In this document: positions 28,237 through 36,202 of the stretch, piece after piece
Layout: every line of letters starts with the position of its first letter
Position numbering within the stretch: the first letter of the stretch is position 1
Source: Microbacterium forte
Lineage (GTDB): Bacteria; Actinomycetota; Actinomycetes; Actinomycetales; Microbacteriaceae
Reading direction: 5' to 3'
Assembly (NCBI RefSeq): GCF_031885415.1
Contig: NZ_CP116871.1
Coordinates: 1,116,001 to 1,180,000 of the forward strand
DNA: 64,000 nucleotides
Translations under genes and position numbers: made by a program
The notes under the pieces: model-generated
The model's database searches: none
What the model saw: the letters and a program-made list of their open reading frames with translations, nothing else
What the model was told of the DNA's origin: nothing

Positions 28237-29310
28237 GTGCCTGACAACGACATCGCCACCCCCGAGAACGGAGTGTCGTTCGTCATGCCCGTGCTCAACG
28301 AACGCGCCTACCTGGAGCACGCGATCGCCTCCGTGCTGGCGCAGGAGCTGAGCGTTCCGGCCGAGCTCGTGCTCGCGCTCGGGCCGTCCACCGATGGCAC
28401 GACGGAGCTCGCTCAGCGTCTCGCAGCGGAGGACGACCGGATCCGGCTCGTCGACAACCCCGCCGCGCACATCCCGGTCGGATTGAACGCGGCGATCCGG
28501 GCCAGCCGCTTCGCGACGATCGTCCGCGTCGACGCGCATTCCGAGCTCGCTCCCGGGTACGCGGCGCTCGCGCTCCAGACCCTCGAGCGCACGGGCGCTG
28601 CCAACGTCGGCGGCGTGATGCGCGCTGACGGCCGCACACCGTTCCAGACGTCGGTGGCGCGCCTCTACAACTCGCCGGTCGGTCTCGGTGGCGGCGCGTA
28701 TCACGGTGGCACTCACGAGGGTGAAGCCGAATCCGCGTACCTCGGCGTCATGCGCCGGACGGTGCTCGAAGAAGTGGGGCTCTTCGACGAGTCGATCCGC
28801 CGCGGCGAGGACTGGGAGCTCAATCTCCGTATCCGCCAGGCAGGGCACCTCGTCTGGTTCGACCCGAATCTCTCCGTGACCTACTGGCCACGCGAGAGCT
28901 GGCTGCGCCTCGCGCGTCAGTTCCGGGCGACCGGAGCGTGGCGCGGCGAGCTCGTGCGCCGATACGGGCGCCGCAACGGCATCCGCTTCTTCGCTCCCCC
29001 TGCGCTGGTGGTCCTCGTCGCCGTCGCCGTCGTCACCGGGATCCTTCAGCTCACCGGCGTCCTCACCGGAGTGCTGTCGCTGATCGTCTCGGCCGTCGTC
29101 TATCTGCCGCTGGTGGCGTACCTCATGCTGGTGATCGTCGTCGCCTGCCTGCCCGGCGGGGGCGGCCCACGGCAGAGGCTCTGGACGCTGCTCGTGCTGC
29201 CGACCATGCACCTCTCGTGGGGCCTCGGCTTCCTCGGCGGCGTGCTGCGCGGTGCTCGCGACACCGTCGACGCATCGCGTCTCGGCACCCGCAACACGCC
29301 ACTCCCCTAG
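28237..29310 (+). CDS. Family 2 glycosyltransferase with C-terminal membrane segments
   Basis: 357 aa from a GTG at 28237; a CATGAT hexamer stands 6 nt upstream. GT2 domain: VSFVMPVLNERAYLEHAIAS, LALGPSTDGTTELAQ, VDNPAAHIPVGLNAAIRASR, VRVDAHSELAPGYAALAL and GEAESAYLGVMRRTVLEEVG. The last about 110 residues hold three hydrophobic segments, so it is membrane-bound, like succinoglycan- and exopolysaccharide-type transferases. It is the only plus-strand gene among three TagF-like genes, so it probably works on the same wall polymer (inference). Confidence 0.85.
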   Translation: MPDNDIATPENGVSFVMPVLNERAYLEHAIASVLAQELSVPAELVLALGPSTDGTTELAQRLAAEDDRIRLVDNPAAHIPVGLNAAIRASRFATIVRVDAHSELAPGYAALALQTLERTGAANVGGVMRADGRTPFQTSVARLYNSPVGLGGGAYHGGTHEGEAESAYLGVMRRTVLEEVGLFDESIRRGEDWELNLRIRQAGHLVWFDPNLSVTYWPRESWLRLARQFRATGAWRGELVRRYGRRNGIRFFAPPALVVLVAVAVVTGILQLTGVLTGVLSLIVSAVVYLPLVAYLMLVIVVACLPGGGGPRQRLWTLLVLPTMHLSWGLGFLGGVLRGARDTVDASRLGTRNTPLP

Positions 29311-29335
29311 CGCACCGCCGGCGGCGCGGGGCGAA

Positions 29336-30772
29336 TCACCTGGTGACGTACCCCTGGTCGAGGATGCGCGCGACGACCCGCTCCGCCGCGTGCCCGTCGT
29401 CCCGCGAGTTGAACTGCGCCCGCCAGGCGGCGTAGCGCTCGGCGTAGACGCTCTCATGCGTGCTGTCGGCGAGCGCGGTGACGAGTTCGTCCTGGGAATG
29501 CACGAGCGGCCCCGGCGCGCGGGTCGCGAGATCGAAGTAGAACCCTCGGAGCTCTCCTCGGTAGTGATCGAGGTCCGGCACGAGGAAGTACATCGGCTTT
29601 CCCGTGACGCTGAAATCGAACATCACCGACGAGTAGTCGGTGATCAGGACGTCGGCCGCGAGCAGGAGCTTCGAGGTCTCGGGATACCCGGTGACATCGA
29701 TGACACGGGCACCGGCTCGATCCCGCCCGGTGTCGATCGTGCGCGAGTGACCACGCACGAGCACGACGGAGTCCGTCTGCCTGGCGAGCTCCTCCGGGTC
29801 GATGAAGTCGACCATCTCGGTCAGATCATCGCGCCACGTCGGGGCGTACAGAAGCACCCGCTCGCCGTCGGCGATGCCGAGGTCGCCGCGGATGCCGGCG
29901 GCGTCACCGGTGACGAGTGCGTCGTTCCGCGGATATCCCTCGACCCAGATCGGTCGTCCGAAGAACGCGTATGCCTTGCGCAGAATGCGCTCGGAGTAGG
30001 TGTTCTGCGCCAGAAGCACGTCCCAGCGGCGGGACTCCTTGACGACGGCCGCCATGCGGCGAGGGTCGAATCCGGGTCGGTGCAGCGCGAGCCGTTTCAG
30101 CGGAGTGCCGTGCCAGGTCTGCAGCACCTTCTGCCCCGGCTTGCGGACGAACCTGCGACGCAGCCAATCGTTGACGACCAGCAGCCGCGACGCTGCACGG
30201 GCCCGCCACCACTCCGGGCTGCCCTCGACGACCGCGATCGCCCCGTCCGGAACCGCCACGGACAGGTCGACGACACTCCAGTAGCGCACGACATCCGGTG
30301 CCTGCGCGAAGAGGGCGCGGTCGATCGCCTGAGGGTTGCAGCCGACGGTGCGGCCGTAGAAGCTCTCGAAGAAGACCGCGTTCTCGGTGGCTCCGGGATG
30401 CGCGACATAGCGCCCCTCGAGGGTCGCCTGCCCCTCACTCGTCTCATACGCAGGGTCGATCGGTGCAGCGATCCGCACTGTCGCGCCGTCGACGGCGATC
30501 CGCACGCCCGCCAGCACCTCCGGGGCGATGAGGAGATCACCGAACTCTGCACCCGCGATGCGCAGCTCGTAGTCCCCCGTGGGAAGCGGCAGCTCCGGGC
30601 CGCCCCACCGCGACGCGCGCAGCGGGAACGTCGCCTTCCAGGTCTTCCCTCCGCCGGTGACCCGAGCGTCGACACGGGCCCGCGGCCCGATCAGCTCCGC
30701 CGTGGTCGGGCGCTGACCGGCGCCTGCGATGACCAGCGTCTCTGCCGCCTCATCGATCCTGGCCGTGGTCAT
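29336..30772 (-). CDS. CDP-glycerol glycerophosphotransferase family protein (TagF-like) with N-terminal domain
   Basis: 478 aa; its ATG overlaps the stop of the next TagF-like gene by 4 bp. The first about 110 residues form a beta-rich domain (LVIAGAGQRPTTAELIG, LPLPTGDYELRIAG) of the kind preceding some TagF/TagB proteins. The catalytic part has LLVVNDWLRRRFVRKPGQKV, LQTWHGTPLKRLALHRPGFD (His-Gly-Thr-Pro), LLYAPTWRD, VRGHSRT and LITDYSSVMFDFSVTGKP. It likely builds or modifies a glycerol-phosphate polymer; with its partner gene it may form a two-enzyme pathway step. Confidence 0.88.
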   Translation of the reverse strand: MTTARIDEAAETLVIAGAGQRPTTAELIGPRARVDARVTGGGKTWKATFPLRASRWGGPELPLPTGDYELRIAGAEFGDLLIAPEVLAGVRIAVDGATVRIAAPIDPAYETSEGQATLEGRYVAHPGATENAVFFESFYGRTVGCNPQAIDRALFAQAPDVVRYWSVVDLSVAVPDGAIAVVEGSPEWWRARAASRLLVVNDWLRRRFVRKPGQKVLQTWHGTPLKRLALHRPGFDPRRMAAVVKESRRWDVLLAQNTYSERILRKAYAFFGRPIWVEGYPRNDALVTGDAAGIRGDLGIADGERVLLYAPTWRDDLTEMVDFIDPEELARQTDSVVLVRGHSRTIDTGRDRAGARVIDVTGYPETSKLLLAADVLITDYSSVMFDFSVTGKPMYFLVPDLDHYRGELRGFYFDLATRAPGPLVHSQDELVTALADSTHESVYAERYAAWRAQFNSRDDGHAAERVVARILDQGYVTR

Positions 30773-32022
30773 GCTGCTCCCTTCGGCGCGGGGATCCCCC
30801 GCGCACGGATTTTCTCGTAGACGCGCCGGGTGTTGCCTCCGTCGCGGAAGGCGTGCATCTCCGCGCTGAGCGTACCGGAACGCTCGGACTGCGCGGCGAA
30901 GACGTCGTCATCGTCCAGCAGCGCCGACAGCTGCGGCAGAAGCGCGTCCCAACTCGTCGGGGCGTCCTCGCCCGCGACGTCCTGGAATCGGCCGTAGAAG
31001 CCTCTCGTGCGGGCATAGTCCTCGGCGTCAGGGGCGAGGAAGAGCACCGGCATCCGCAGAAGGCCCACGTCATAGGCGAGCGACGAGTAGTCGGTGACCA
31101 GGACGTCGACCGCCGGCAGCACGGGCGTGACATCGGAGAGCACTCCGGATCCGAGCATCCTGACCCGTCGGCTGGGCAGCGGAGGCGCGTACCCGCCCTC
31201 GCCGAGCGGGTGGGAGCGAACGAGCAGCACAGCGTCACTCTCTTCGAGCACCCGGATGATCTGCACCCACTGGGCAGCCGTCGGGACCGCCGGGTCGTCA
31301 GCTCCGTCACGCCATGTCGGCGCATAGAGGATGATCCGAGAGCCGGTCGGCAGTCCGCCGATCGCACGGTCCAGAACGTCGGATGCCTTCGCCCGACGCT
31401 CGATCGGGTCACCCGACGACAGCACGTCGACACGCGGCTCGCCGGTGACGACCACTCGGCCGTCACCGAGCGCGAAGGCCGACTCGAGACGCCCCCTCGA
31501 ACGGTGCGACGCGGCCGGCAGCACTCGGATGCGCTGAGCCGCACGCCGGTAGAGGATGCCGATGAGGCGGCGCAGGACCGGAGCCCCGGGGATGTCCGGG
31601 ACCTGAGTGGTCGCGGGCGAGTCCAGACCGATGCGCTTGAGCGGGATGCCGTGCCACAGCTGCACGACGAAGGCACCGGACACCGCATAGCGGTTCACGT
31701 CGCCGAGTCCATGCGTCACCACGACGACGCCGGCGCGCGCCGTGGCCCACCAGCCTCGCAAGCTGTCCTTGCGCGTCGTGCGGATGCCGAGCGCCGCGGC
31801 GTCGCTGTCCTCCCGCTCGGAGGACGTCAGCCACACGGTGTCGTGCCCTTCTGCCGCGACGAGGCGCTGCAGGGCGAGAGCCCCGTCTCCGACGCCGGCC
31901 CCGCACCCGAACACCCAGCGCGTGCCACGAGGGATGACGAGCGTGCCGGCGCGCCCTGCGAGGTAGAGCGGTATCCGAAGCAGCTTGGCCGCATTGCCGG
32001 AGCCGAAAGAGAAGGACGCCAC
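30769..32022 (-). CDS. CDP-glycerol glycerophosphotransferase family protein (TagB/TagF-like)
   Basis: 417 aa from a GTG at 32022. Motifs: VVVVTHGLGDVNRYAVSGAF, VQLWHGIPLKRIGLDSPATT (HGxPLK), IILYAPTWRDGADDP, LLVRSHPLGEG and VDVLVTDYSSLAYDVGLLRM. N-terminal hydrophobic sequence may associate it with the membrane. A TAGGCT box 6 nt upstream of the GTG supports this start. It is the first gene of a two-gene operon with the TagF-like protein that follows, and lies 53 bp from the end of the htrA-like gene. Confidence 0.88.
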   Translation of the reverse strand: MASFSFGSGNAAKLLRIPLYLAGRAGTLVIPRGTRWVFGCGAGVGDGALALQRLVAAEGHDTVWLTSSEREDSDAAALGIRTTRKDSLRGWWATARAGVVVVTHGLGDVNRYAVSGAFVVQLWHGIPLKRIGLDSPATTQVPDIPGAPVLRRLIGILYRRAAQRIRVLPAASHRSRGRLESAFALGDGRVVVTGEPRVDVLSSGDPIERRAKASDVLDRAIGGLPTGSRIILYAPTWRDGADDPAVPTAAQWVQIIRVLEESDAVLLVRSHPLGEGGYAPPLPSRRVRMLGSGVLSDVTPVLPAVDVLVTDYSSLAYDVGLLRMPVLFLAPDAEDYARTRGFYGRFQDVAGEDAPTSWDALLPQLSALLDDDDVFAAQSERSGTLSAEMHAFRDGGNTRRVYEKIRARGIPAPKGAA

Positions 32023-32028
32023 CCCGCG

Positions 32029-32034
32029 AGCCTA
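32029..32034 (-). promoter_or_regulatory. -10 box TAGGCT for the TagB/TagF-like operon, probable leaderless start
   Basis: TAGGCT ends 6 nt before the GTG at 32022. No ribosome binding site is present. Confidence 0.55.
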
Positions 32035-32075
32035 TCGCGGGGTGACGCCCTTCTCGGTGAGCGGGATCGCCCGAG

Positions 32076-33695
32076 TCAGCCGGCGAGCTCGCCCAGGGTG
32101 ACCTCGATCTCGTATTCCTTGCCTCCACGGATGTAGGTGACCTTCGCGTCGCTGCCCGCGGCGGCCGCGCGCACCTGCGCCGTGAGGTCGCTGGCGCTCG
32201 TGATGGGCACTCCGTTGAAGGCGGTCACGACATCGTCGGCCTTGAGCCCGCCGGCCGCGGCAGCGCCGCCCCCGGTGACCTCGGCGATGTACGCCCCCGA
32301 GACGTCGGCGTTCTCGACGCTGGCGGCGTCTCTGACGGACGCTCCGAGCAGGCCGTGGCTGGCCGCACCATCGGCGATGATCTCCTCCGACACGCGCTGG
32401 GCGATGTTGGCGGGAATCGCGAACCCGATTCCGATCGAACCCGACTCCTCCGAGCTCCCGGAACTCGCGATCGCGACGTTGATGCCGATCAGCTCGCCCT
32501 TGGCGTTCACGAGCGCACCGCCGGAGTTCCCGTGGTTGATCGCCGCATCGGTCTGGATCACGGCGATCGAGATCGATTCCGAGCTCTGCTGCGAGGTGTT
32601 GCCAGGCAGATCGAACTGGAAGGGGCCTTCGCCCTCTTCGGGCGTCTCCTGCTCGTTCTGCGGAGCATCCTCCGACGACGAGTCGGGGAGAGCGGACGAC
32701 GCGATCTGGATGCTGCGGTTCAGGGCGCTGACGATGCCGGTCGTGACCGAGTTCGACAGACCGAGCGGCGCTCCCAGAGCCACCGCGGTGTCACCGACGT
32801 TGAGCTTCGACGAGTCGGCGAAGTCGATCGGAGTGAGATCCGTCGCATCCTCGAGCTTGATCACGGCGAGGTCGTAGATCGGGTCGGTCCCGACGACGGT
32901 CGCCGAGAAGATGCGGCCGTCAGAGGTGGTGACCCGGATCGTCGGATCGGCCACGGCACCGCCGAGGGTCACCACGTGGGTGTTCGTGAGCACGTAGCCG
33001 TCGTCGCTGATGATGACGCCCGACCCGCTGCCACCCTGGTCGGAGCCCGCCACCTCGATCGTGACGACCGACGGGAGTGCCTCGGTCGCGACGGCGGTGG
33101 TCTCGTTGACCGACCCGGGGTTGTTGACGGTGATGGTCTCGGGGCCCTGGGCGACGCCCGTCGACCCCTGATCCGAGATCCCGTTGAGGATCGCTCCGCC
33201 GCCGAACCCCGCGACGCCGCCGACGAGGGCGGCCGCGAGCACGATCGCGGCGAACTTCACTCCGGCGCGGGGCTTCGTCTCCTTGACCTTGGTGGAGCCA
33301 TCGACCGGCTGGCCGGGCTCGGCCGCGGTGTGGAGACCGAATGCCGCACCGGGCGACGTCGCGGTCGGGCCGCCGACGGGTGCCTGGTGCTGTCCGGCCT
33401 GGGGTCCTGGCTGGTGCTGTCCTGCCTGATGTCCGGGAGCTCCGAAGTAGGGCTGGGGCACCGTCTGGGCCACGGGTGCGACCGGGGCGCTCGGAGCCTC
33501 GAATGCCGGTGCCGGCGACGACGCGAACGTCGGGGGGACGTGGTGTCCCTGGTACGGCCCCGGAGCGGCGACGGTGCCTGGGGTCTCAGCGGCGGCATCC
33601 GTCGTCGAACGGTCGACGACCTCTGCTGCCTCGGTGGACGGCGCTGCGTCATTCGACGCAGGTGCCGAGTGGTCCTGGGTGCTGTCTTCGTTCAT
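32076..33695 (-). CDS. Membrane-anchored trypsin-like serine protease with PDZ domain (HtrA/DegP family)
   Basis: 539 aa. A Pro/Ala/Gln-rich cytoplasmic segment (1 to about 140) precedes one membrane helix (about 146-168). The protease domain shows GSGVIISDDGYVLTNTHVVT (catalytic His), YDLAVIKLEDA (Asp) and NHGNSGGALVNA (Ser). A PDZ domain (about 440-535; GLKADDVVTAFNGVPITSAS) follows. Such proteins act outside the membrane in protein quality control, like mycobacterial PepD/HtrA. GAAGGAG sits upstream of the ATG at 33695. It is divergent from the aminotransferase gene, with about 100 bp between them. Confidence 0.93.
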   Translation of the reverse strand: MNEDSTQDHSAPASNDAAPSTEAAEVVDRSTTDAAAETPGTVAAPGPYQGHHVPPTFASSPAPAFEAPSAPVAPVAQTVPQPYFGAPGHQAGQHQPGPQAGQHQAPVGGPTATSPGAAFGLHTAAEPGQPVDGSTKVKETKPRAGVKFAAIVLAAALVGGVAGFGGGAILNGISDQGSTGVAQGPETITVNNPGSVNETTAVATEALPSVVTIEVAGSDQGGSGSGVIISDDGYVLTNTHVVTLGGAVADPTIRVTTSDGRIFSATVVGTDPIYDLAVIKLEDATDLTPIDFADSSKLNVGDTAVALGAPLGLSNSVTTGIVSALNRSIQIASSALPDSSSEDAPQNEQETPEEGEGPFQFDLPGNTSQQSSESISIAVIQTDAAINHGNSGGALVNAKGELIGINVAIASSGSSEESGSIGIGFAIPANIAQRVSEEIIADGAASHGLLGASVRDAASVENADVSGAYIAEVTGGGAAAAGGLKADDVVTAFNGVPITSASDLTAQVRAAAAGSDAKVTYIRGGKEYEIEVTLGELAG

Positions 33696-33782
33696 GGTGT
33701 GTGCTCCTTCAACAACGCCCTCTTAGAGTGACGCCTGTATCTGTGCGTTTCGTATGGCGAAGATGAGTTTCACCTATGGCCT

Positions 33783-33788
33783 TAGCCT
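33783..33788 (+). promoter_or_regulatory. -10 box TAGCCT for the aminotransferase gene, probable leaderless start
   Basis: TAGCCT ends 7 nt before the ATG at 33796 and supports that ATG over the in-frame ATG at 33754. Confidence 0.45.
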
Positions 33789-33795
33789 GTTCTTC

Positions 33796-34995
33796 ATGAG
33801 TGTCATCCCCGGAGCATGGCGGCGCACGGCAGCGGGAGCCGGTCTGCTCGCACCAGACGGAAGCGTCGCGCCCACCATCTTCGCAGAGATGTCCGCTGCT
33901 GCGGCTCGAACCGGTGCGATCAATCTCGGGCAGGGGTTTCCTGACGAGGACGGCCCCGCGGAGGTGCTCGCGGCTGCCAGGGAGGCGATCTCCCGCGGGA
34001 TGAATCAGTACCCGCCCGGCAGAGGGACCCCCGATCTGCTCGACGCCATCAGCGAGCACCAGCGTCGCTTCTACGGACTGGACGTGGACCCCTCGCGCGA
34101 GGTCATCGTGACGGCCGGCGCGACAGAGGCGCTGACCGCGACTCTGCTCGCCCTCATCGAGAGTGCGGACGACGAGGTCGTCGTCTTCGAGCCGTACTAC
34201 GACTCCTATGCGGCCGCGGTCGCTCTCGCAGGTGCACGACTGCGCACGGTGCCGTTGAGAGCCCCCGACTTCCAGCCGGATCTCGAGCGCCTGGCGGCCA
34301 CGGTCTCCGACCGCACACGCATCATCCTGATCAATGATCCCCACAATCCCACGGGTGCCGTCTTCGATCGCGAGGTGCTCGCGGAGGTCGTCCGTCTCGC
34401 GGAGCTGCACGACGCGATCATCGTCACGGACGAGGTCTACGAGCATCTTGCGTTCACAGGTCCGCACACCCCGATCGCGACGCTCCCCGGCGCCGCAGAG
34501 CGCACGCTCACGATCTCGTCTGCGGGCAAGACGTTCTCGGCCACCGGCTGGAAGATCGGATGGGTGCACGGCCCCGCGGAGCTCATCACCGCGGTGCTGA
34601 CGGTCAAGCAGTACCTGACGTATGTGAACGGCTCGCCCTTCCAGCCGGCCATCGCGGTGGGCCTGCGGCTCGGAGACGACTTCTTCGCGGGTGCAGCGGC
34701 GACGCTGGCGCACAAGCACGAGATCCTCGGCGAGGGACTCCGTGATGCGGGGTTCACCGTGTTCGCGCCGCAGGGCGGCTACTTCACCGTCGCCGACGCG
34801 TCAGCGCTCGGCGGAGCGGATGCGGCCGAATTCTGCCGCGCGCTCCCCGAGCGCGCGGGAGTGGTGGCTATCCCGCTGACTGCCTTCGTGTCGGAGGCGC
34901 ACCGAGAGGACTACGCCGGACTGGTGCGCTTCGCGGCGTGCAAACGCGTGGAGATCCTCGAGGAGGCGGCGACGAGGCTCGTGTCGAGCTTCTGA
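33796..34995 (+). CDS. Class I/II PLP-dependent aminotransferase (kynurenine/glutamine/methionine aminotransferase type)
   Basis: 399 aa from the ATG at 33796. Motifs: INLGQGFPDEDGP, VTAGATEALTATLLALI, FEPYYDSYAAAV, LINDPHNPTGAVF, VTDEVYEHLAF, SSAGKTFSATGWKIGW (PLP Lys in SSAGKTF) and VKQYLTYVNGSPFQPAIA. The LGQGFPD and YYDSY elements are typical of the KAT/glutamine transaminase K/YbdL branch rather than aspartate aminotransferase. It would exchange amino groups between an amino acid and a keto acid in the cytoplasm. A convergent carbon-nitrogen hydrolase gene ends 13 bp after it, which suggests the transaminase/omega-amidase pair; a role in lysine synthesis (DapC-like) is the alternative. 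Confidence 0.85.
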   Translation: MSVIPGAWRRTAAGAGLLAPDGSVAPTIFAEMSAAAARTGAINLGQGFPDEDGPAEVLAAAREAISRGMNQYPPGRGTPDLLDAISEHQRRFYGLDVDPSREVIVTAGATEALTATLLALIESADDEVVVFEPYYDSYAAAVALAGARLRTVPLRAPDFQPDLERLAATVSDRTRIILINDPHNPTGAVFDREVLAEVVRLAELHDAIIVTDEVYEHLAFTGPHTPIATLPGAAERTLTISSAGKTFSATGWKIGWVHGPAELITAVLTVKQYLTYVNGSPFQPAIAVGLRLGDDFFAGAAATLAHKHEILGEGLRDAGFTVFAPQGGYFTVADASALGGADAAEFCRALPERAGVVAIPLTAFVSEAHREDYAGLVRFAACKRVEILEEAATRLVSSF

Positions 34996-35008
34996 CCTCT
35001 CGGCCGAG

Positions 35009-35821
35009 TCAGCGCGGTCCGACGGCGTATCGGCGCACCCGCAGCGAGGGGTTCACAGCGCGCACGCGCTCGATGGTCGCCCGCTCGACGGCCGCGACCG
35101 CGATGCCCTCGGTCGTTCCCACCCCGGCGAGCACGACCCCCTGCGGATCGACGATCTGCGAGTGACCGACGCCGATCGGGGTCGGATGGTCGGCGGCGAT
35201 CACATACGCGGTGTTCTCGATCGCTCGCGCTGCCAGGAGCGTCGTCCAGTGATGCTCCTTGAGCGGACCGCGCACCCATTCGGCCGGCACCACGAGGGCG
35301 TCAGCGCCGGCGTCGATCAGGGTGCGCGACACCTCGGGGAAGCGCAGGTCGTAGCAGGTCATCAGCCCGAAGCGGATGCCGGCGAGCTCGAAGGTGGCAG
35401 CCCCCAGATCGCCTGCTTCGATCCAGTCCGACTCAGTCTGGCCGAACGCGTCGTACAGGTGCTGCTTTCGGTAGCTCGCGAGCATCCCGTCGCCGCGCAC
35501 GGCGACCACGGTGTTGTGGACATGCTGGGCGTCCGAGGCGGTCTCGACGAGACCCGCCACGATCACGACGCCGTGGTCCGCCGCGAGCGCCGTCAGGGTC
35601 GACACGAAATCACCGTCGAGACTCTCCGCATTCGCCGCAAGGGACTCGTCCATCGGATCCACGAAGTAACTCGAGTACTCGGGGAAGACGATCAGCCGCG
35701 CACCCCGCGCCGCGGCATCCGCCGTCAACTCCGCGATGCGGTCGCGATTGCCCTCTCGCGACGACGTCGGCGCGAACTGGCAGACGGCGACGGGAACGGC
35801 GGCGGAAGCGGTCTCGGTCAT
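35009..35821 (-). CDS. Carbon-nitrogen hydrolase (nitrilase superfamily, omega-amidase-like)
   Basis: 270 aa from the ATG at 35821, with GGGGGAGG about 8 nt upstream; an ATG at 35839 overlaps that site. The catalytic triad is readable: Glu in IVFPEYSSYF, Lys in SYRKQHLYDAFGQ and Cys in LMTCYDLRFPEV. Family members hydrolyse amides or nitriles; the closest general pattern is omega-amidase/Nit-type enzymes, which clear keto-acid amides made by glutamine transaminases. The neighbouring convergent aminotransferase fits that pairing, but the substrate is inferred. Confidence 0.85.
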   Translation of the reverse strand: MTETASAAVPVAVCQFAPTSSREGNRDRIAELTADAAARGARLIVFPEYSSYFVDPMDESLAANAESLDGDFVSTLTALAADHGVVIVAGLVETASDAQHVHNTVVAVRGDGMLASYRKQHLYDAFGQTESDWIEAGDLGAATFELAGIRFGLMTCYDLRFPEVSRTLIDAGADALVVPAEWVRGPLKEHHWTTLLAARAIENTAYVIAADHPTPIGVGHSQIVDPQGVVLAGVGTTEGIAVAAVERATIERVRAVNPSLRVRRYAVGPR

Positions 35822-35882
35822 GCTCACATCCTCCCCCATCGCGCCTGCCGCGCCTCGATTCGCGGACTCCTGATTCCCGTGT

Positions 35883-35888
35883 TAGGCT
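35883..35888 (+). promoter_or_regulatory. -10 box TAGGCT for the initiator tRNA
   Basis: TAGGCT lies 11 nt before the mature tRNA 5' end. TTCGCG at 35859-35864 could be a weak -35 with an 18-bp spacer. Confidence 0.5.
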
Positions 35889-35899
35889 ATAAAACGTGC

Positions 35900-35973
35900 C
35901 GCGGGGTGGAGCAGTTCGGTAGCTCGCCGGGCTCATAACCCGGAGGTCGCAGGTTCAAATCCTGTCCCCGCAA
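35900..35973 (+). tRNA. Initiator tRNA-Met (anticodon CAT)
   Basis: 74 nt starting CGCGGGG and ending CCCCGCAA, giving a 7-bp acceptor stem with the C1-A72 mismatch that marks initiator tRNAs. The anticodon arm is CCGGG-CTCATAA-CCCGG with the three consecutive G-C pairs of initiator tRNA, and the T arm has GGTTCAAATCC. The 3' CCA is not encoded (CGA follows). A strong terminator lies 17 nt downstream, so it is a single-gene transcript. Confidence 0.97.
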
Positions 35974-35990
35974 CGAGAATGCGACACAAG

Positions 35991-36030
35991 AAAAGCCCCT
36001 GATCGGGAGAAATCCTGATCAGGGGCTTTT
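35991..36030 (+). terminator. Rho-independent terminator after tRNA-fMet
   Basis: AAAAGCCCCTGATC and its exact complement form a 14-bp stem around a 12-nt loop, ending in TTTT. It is nearly symmetric (AAAA on the other side) and could work in both directions. Confidence 0.9.
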
Positions 36031-36157
36031 CGCATGCATCCGCCTGCTGCTCGGCGACCGAGCGACTCCGGAGCGGTCATCCGGCCTAGGACGCGAACCA
36101 CCCGGCCACCTTCGCCGGCGGCGTCCCCGATACCGCTCGTGATCCTGCCGGATACGA

Positions 36158-36189
36158 CGGATGCCGCCCCTCAAGAGGAGCGGCATCCG
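36158..36189. terminator. Hairpin downstream of the UPF0182 gene
   Basis: CGGATGCCGC (36158-36167) and its exact complement (36180-36189) form a 10-bp stem with partly paired inner bases. It lies 13 bp beyond the UPF0182 stop on the minus strand. No T-run. The rest of the 36031-36202 gap shows no gene. Confidence 0.5.
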
Positions 36190-36202
36190 GCACTGCAGAG
36201 GG

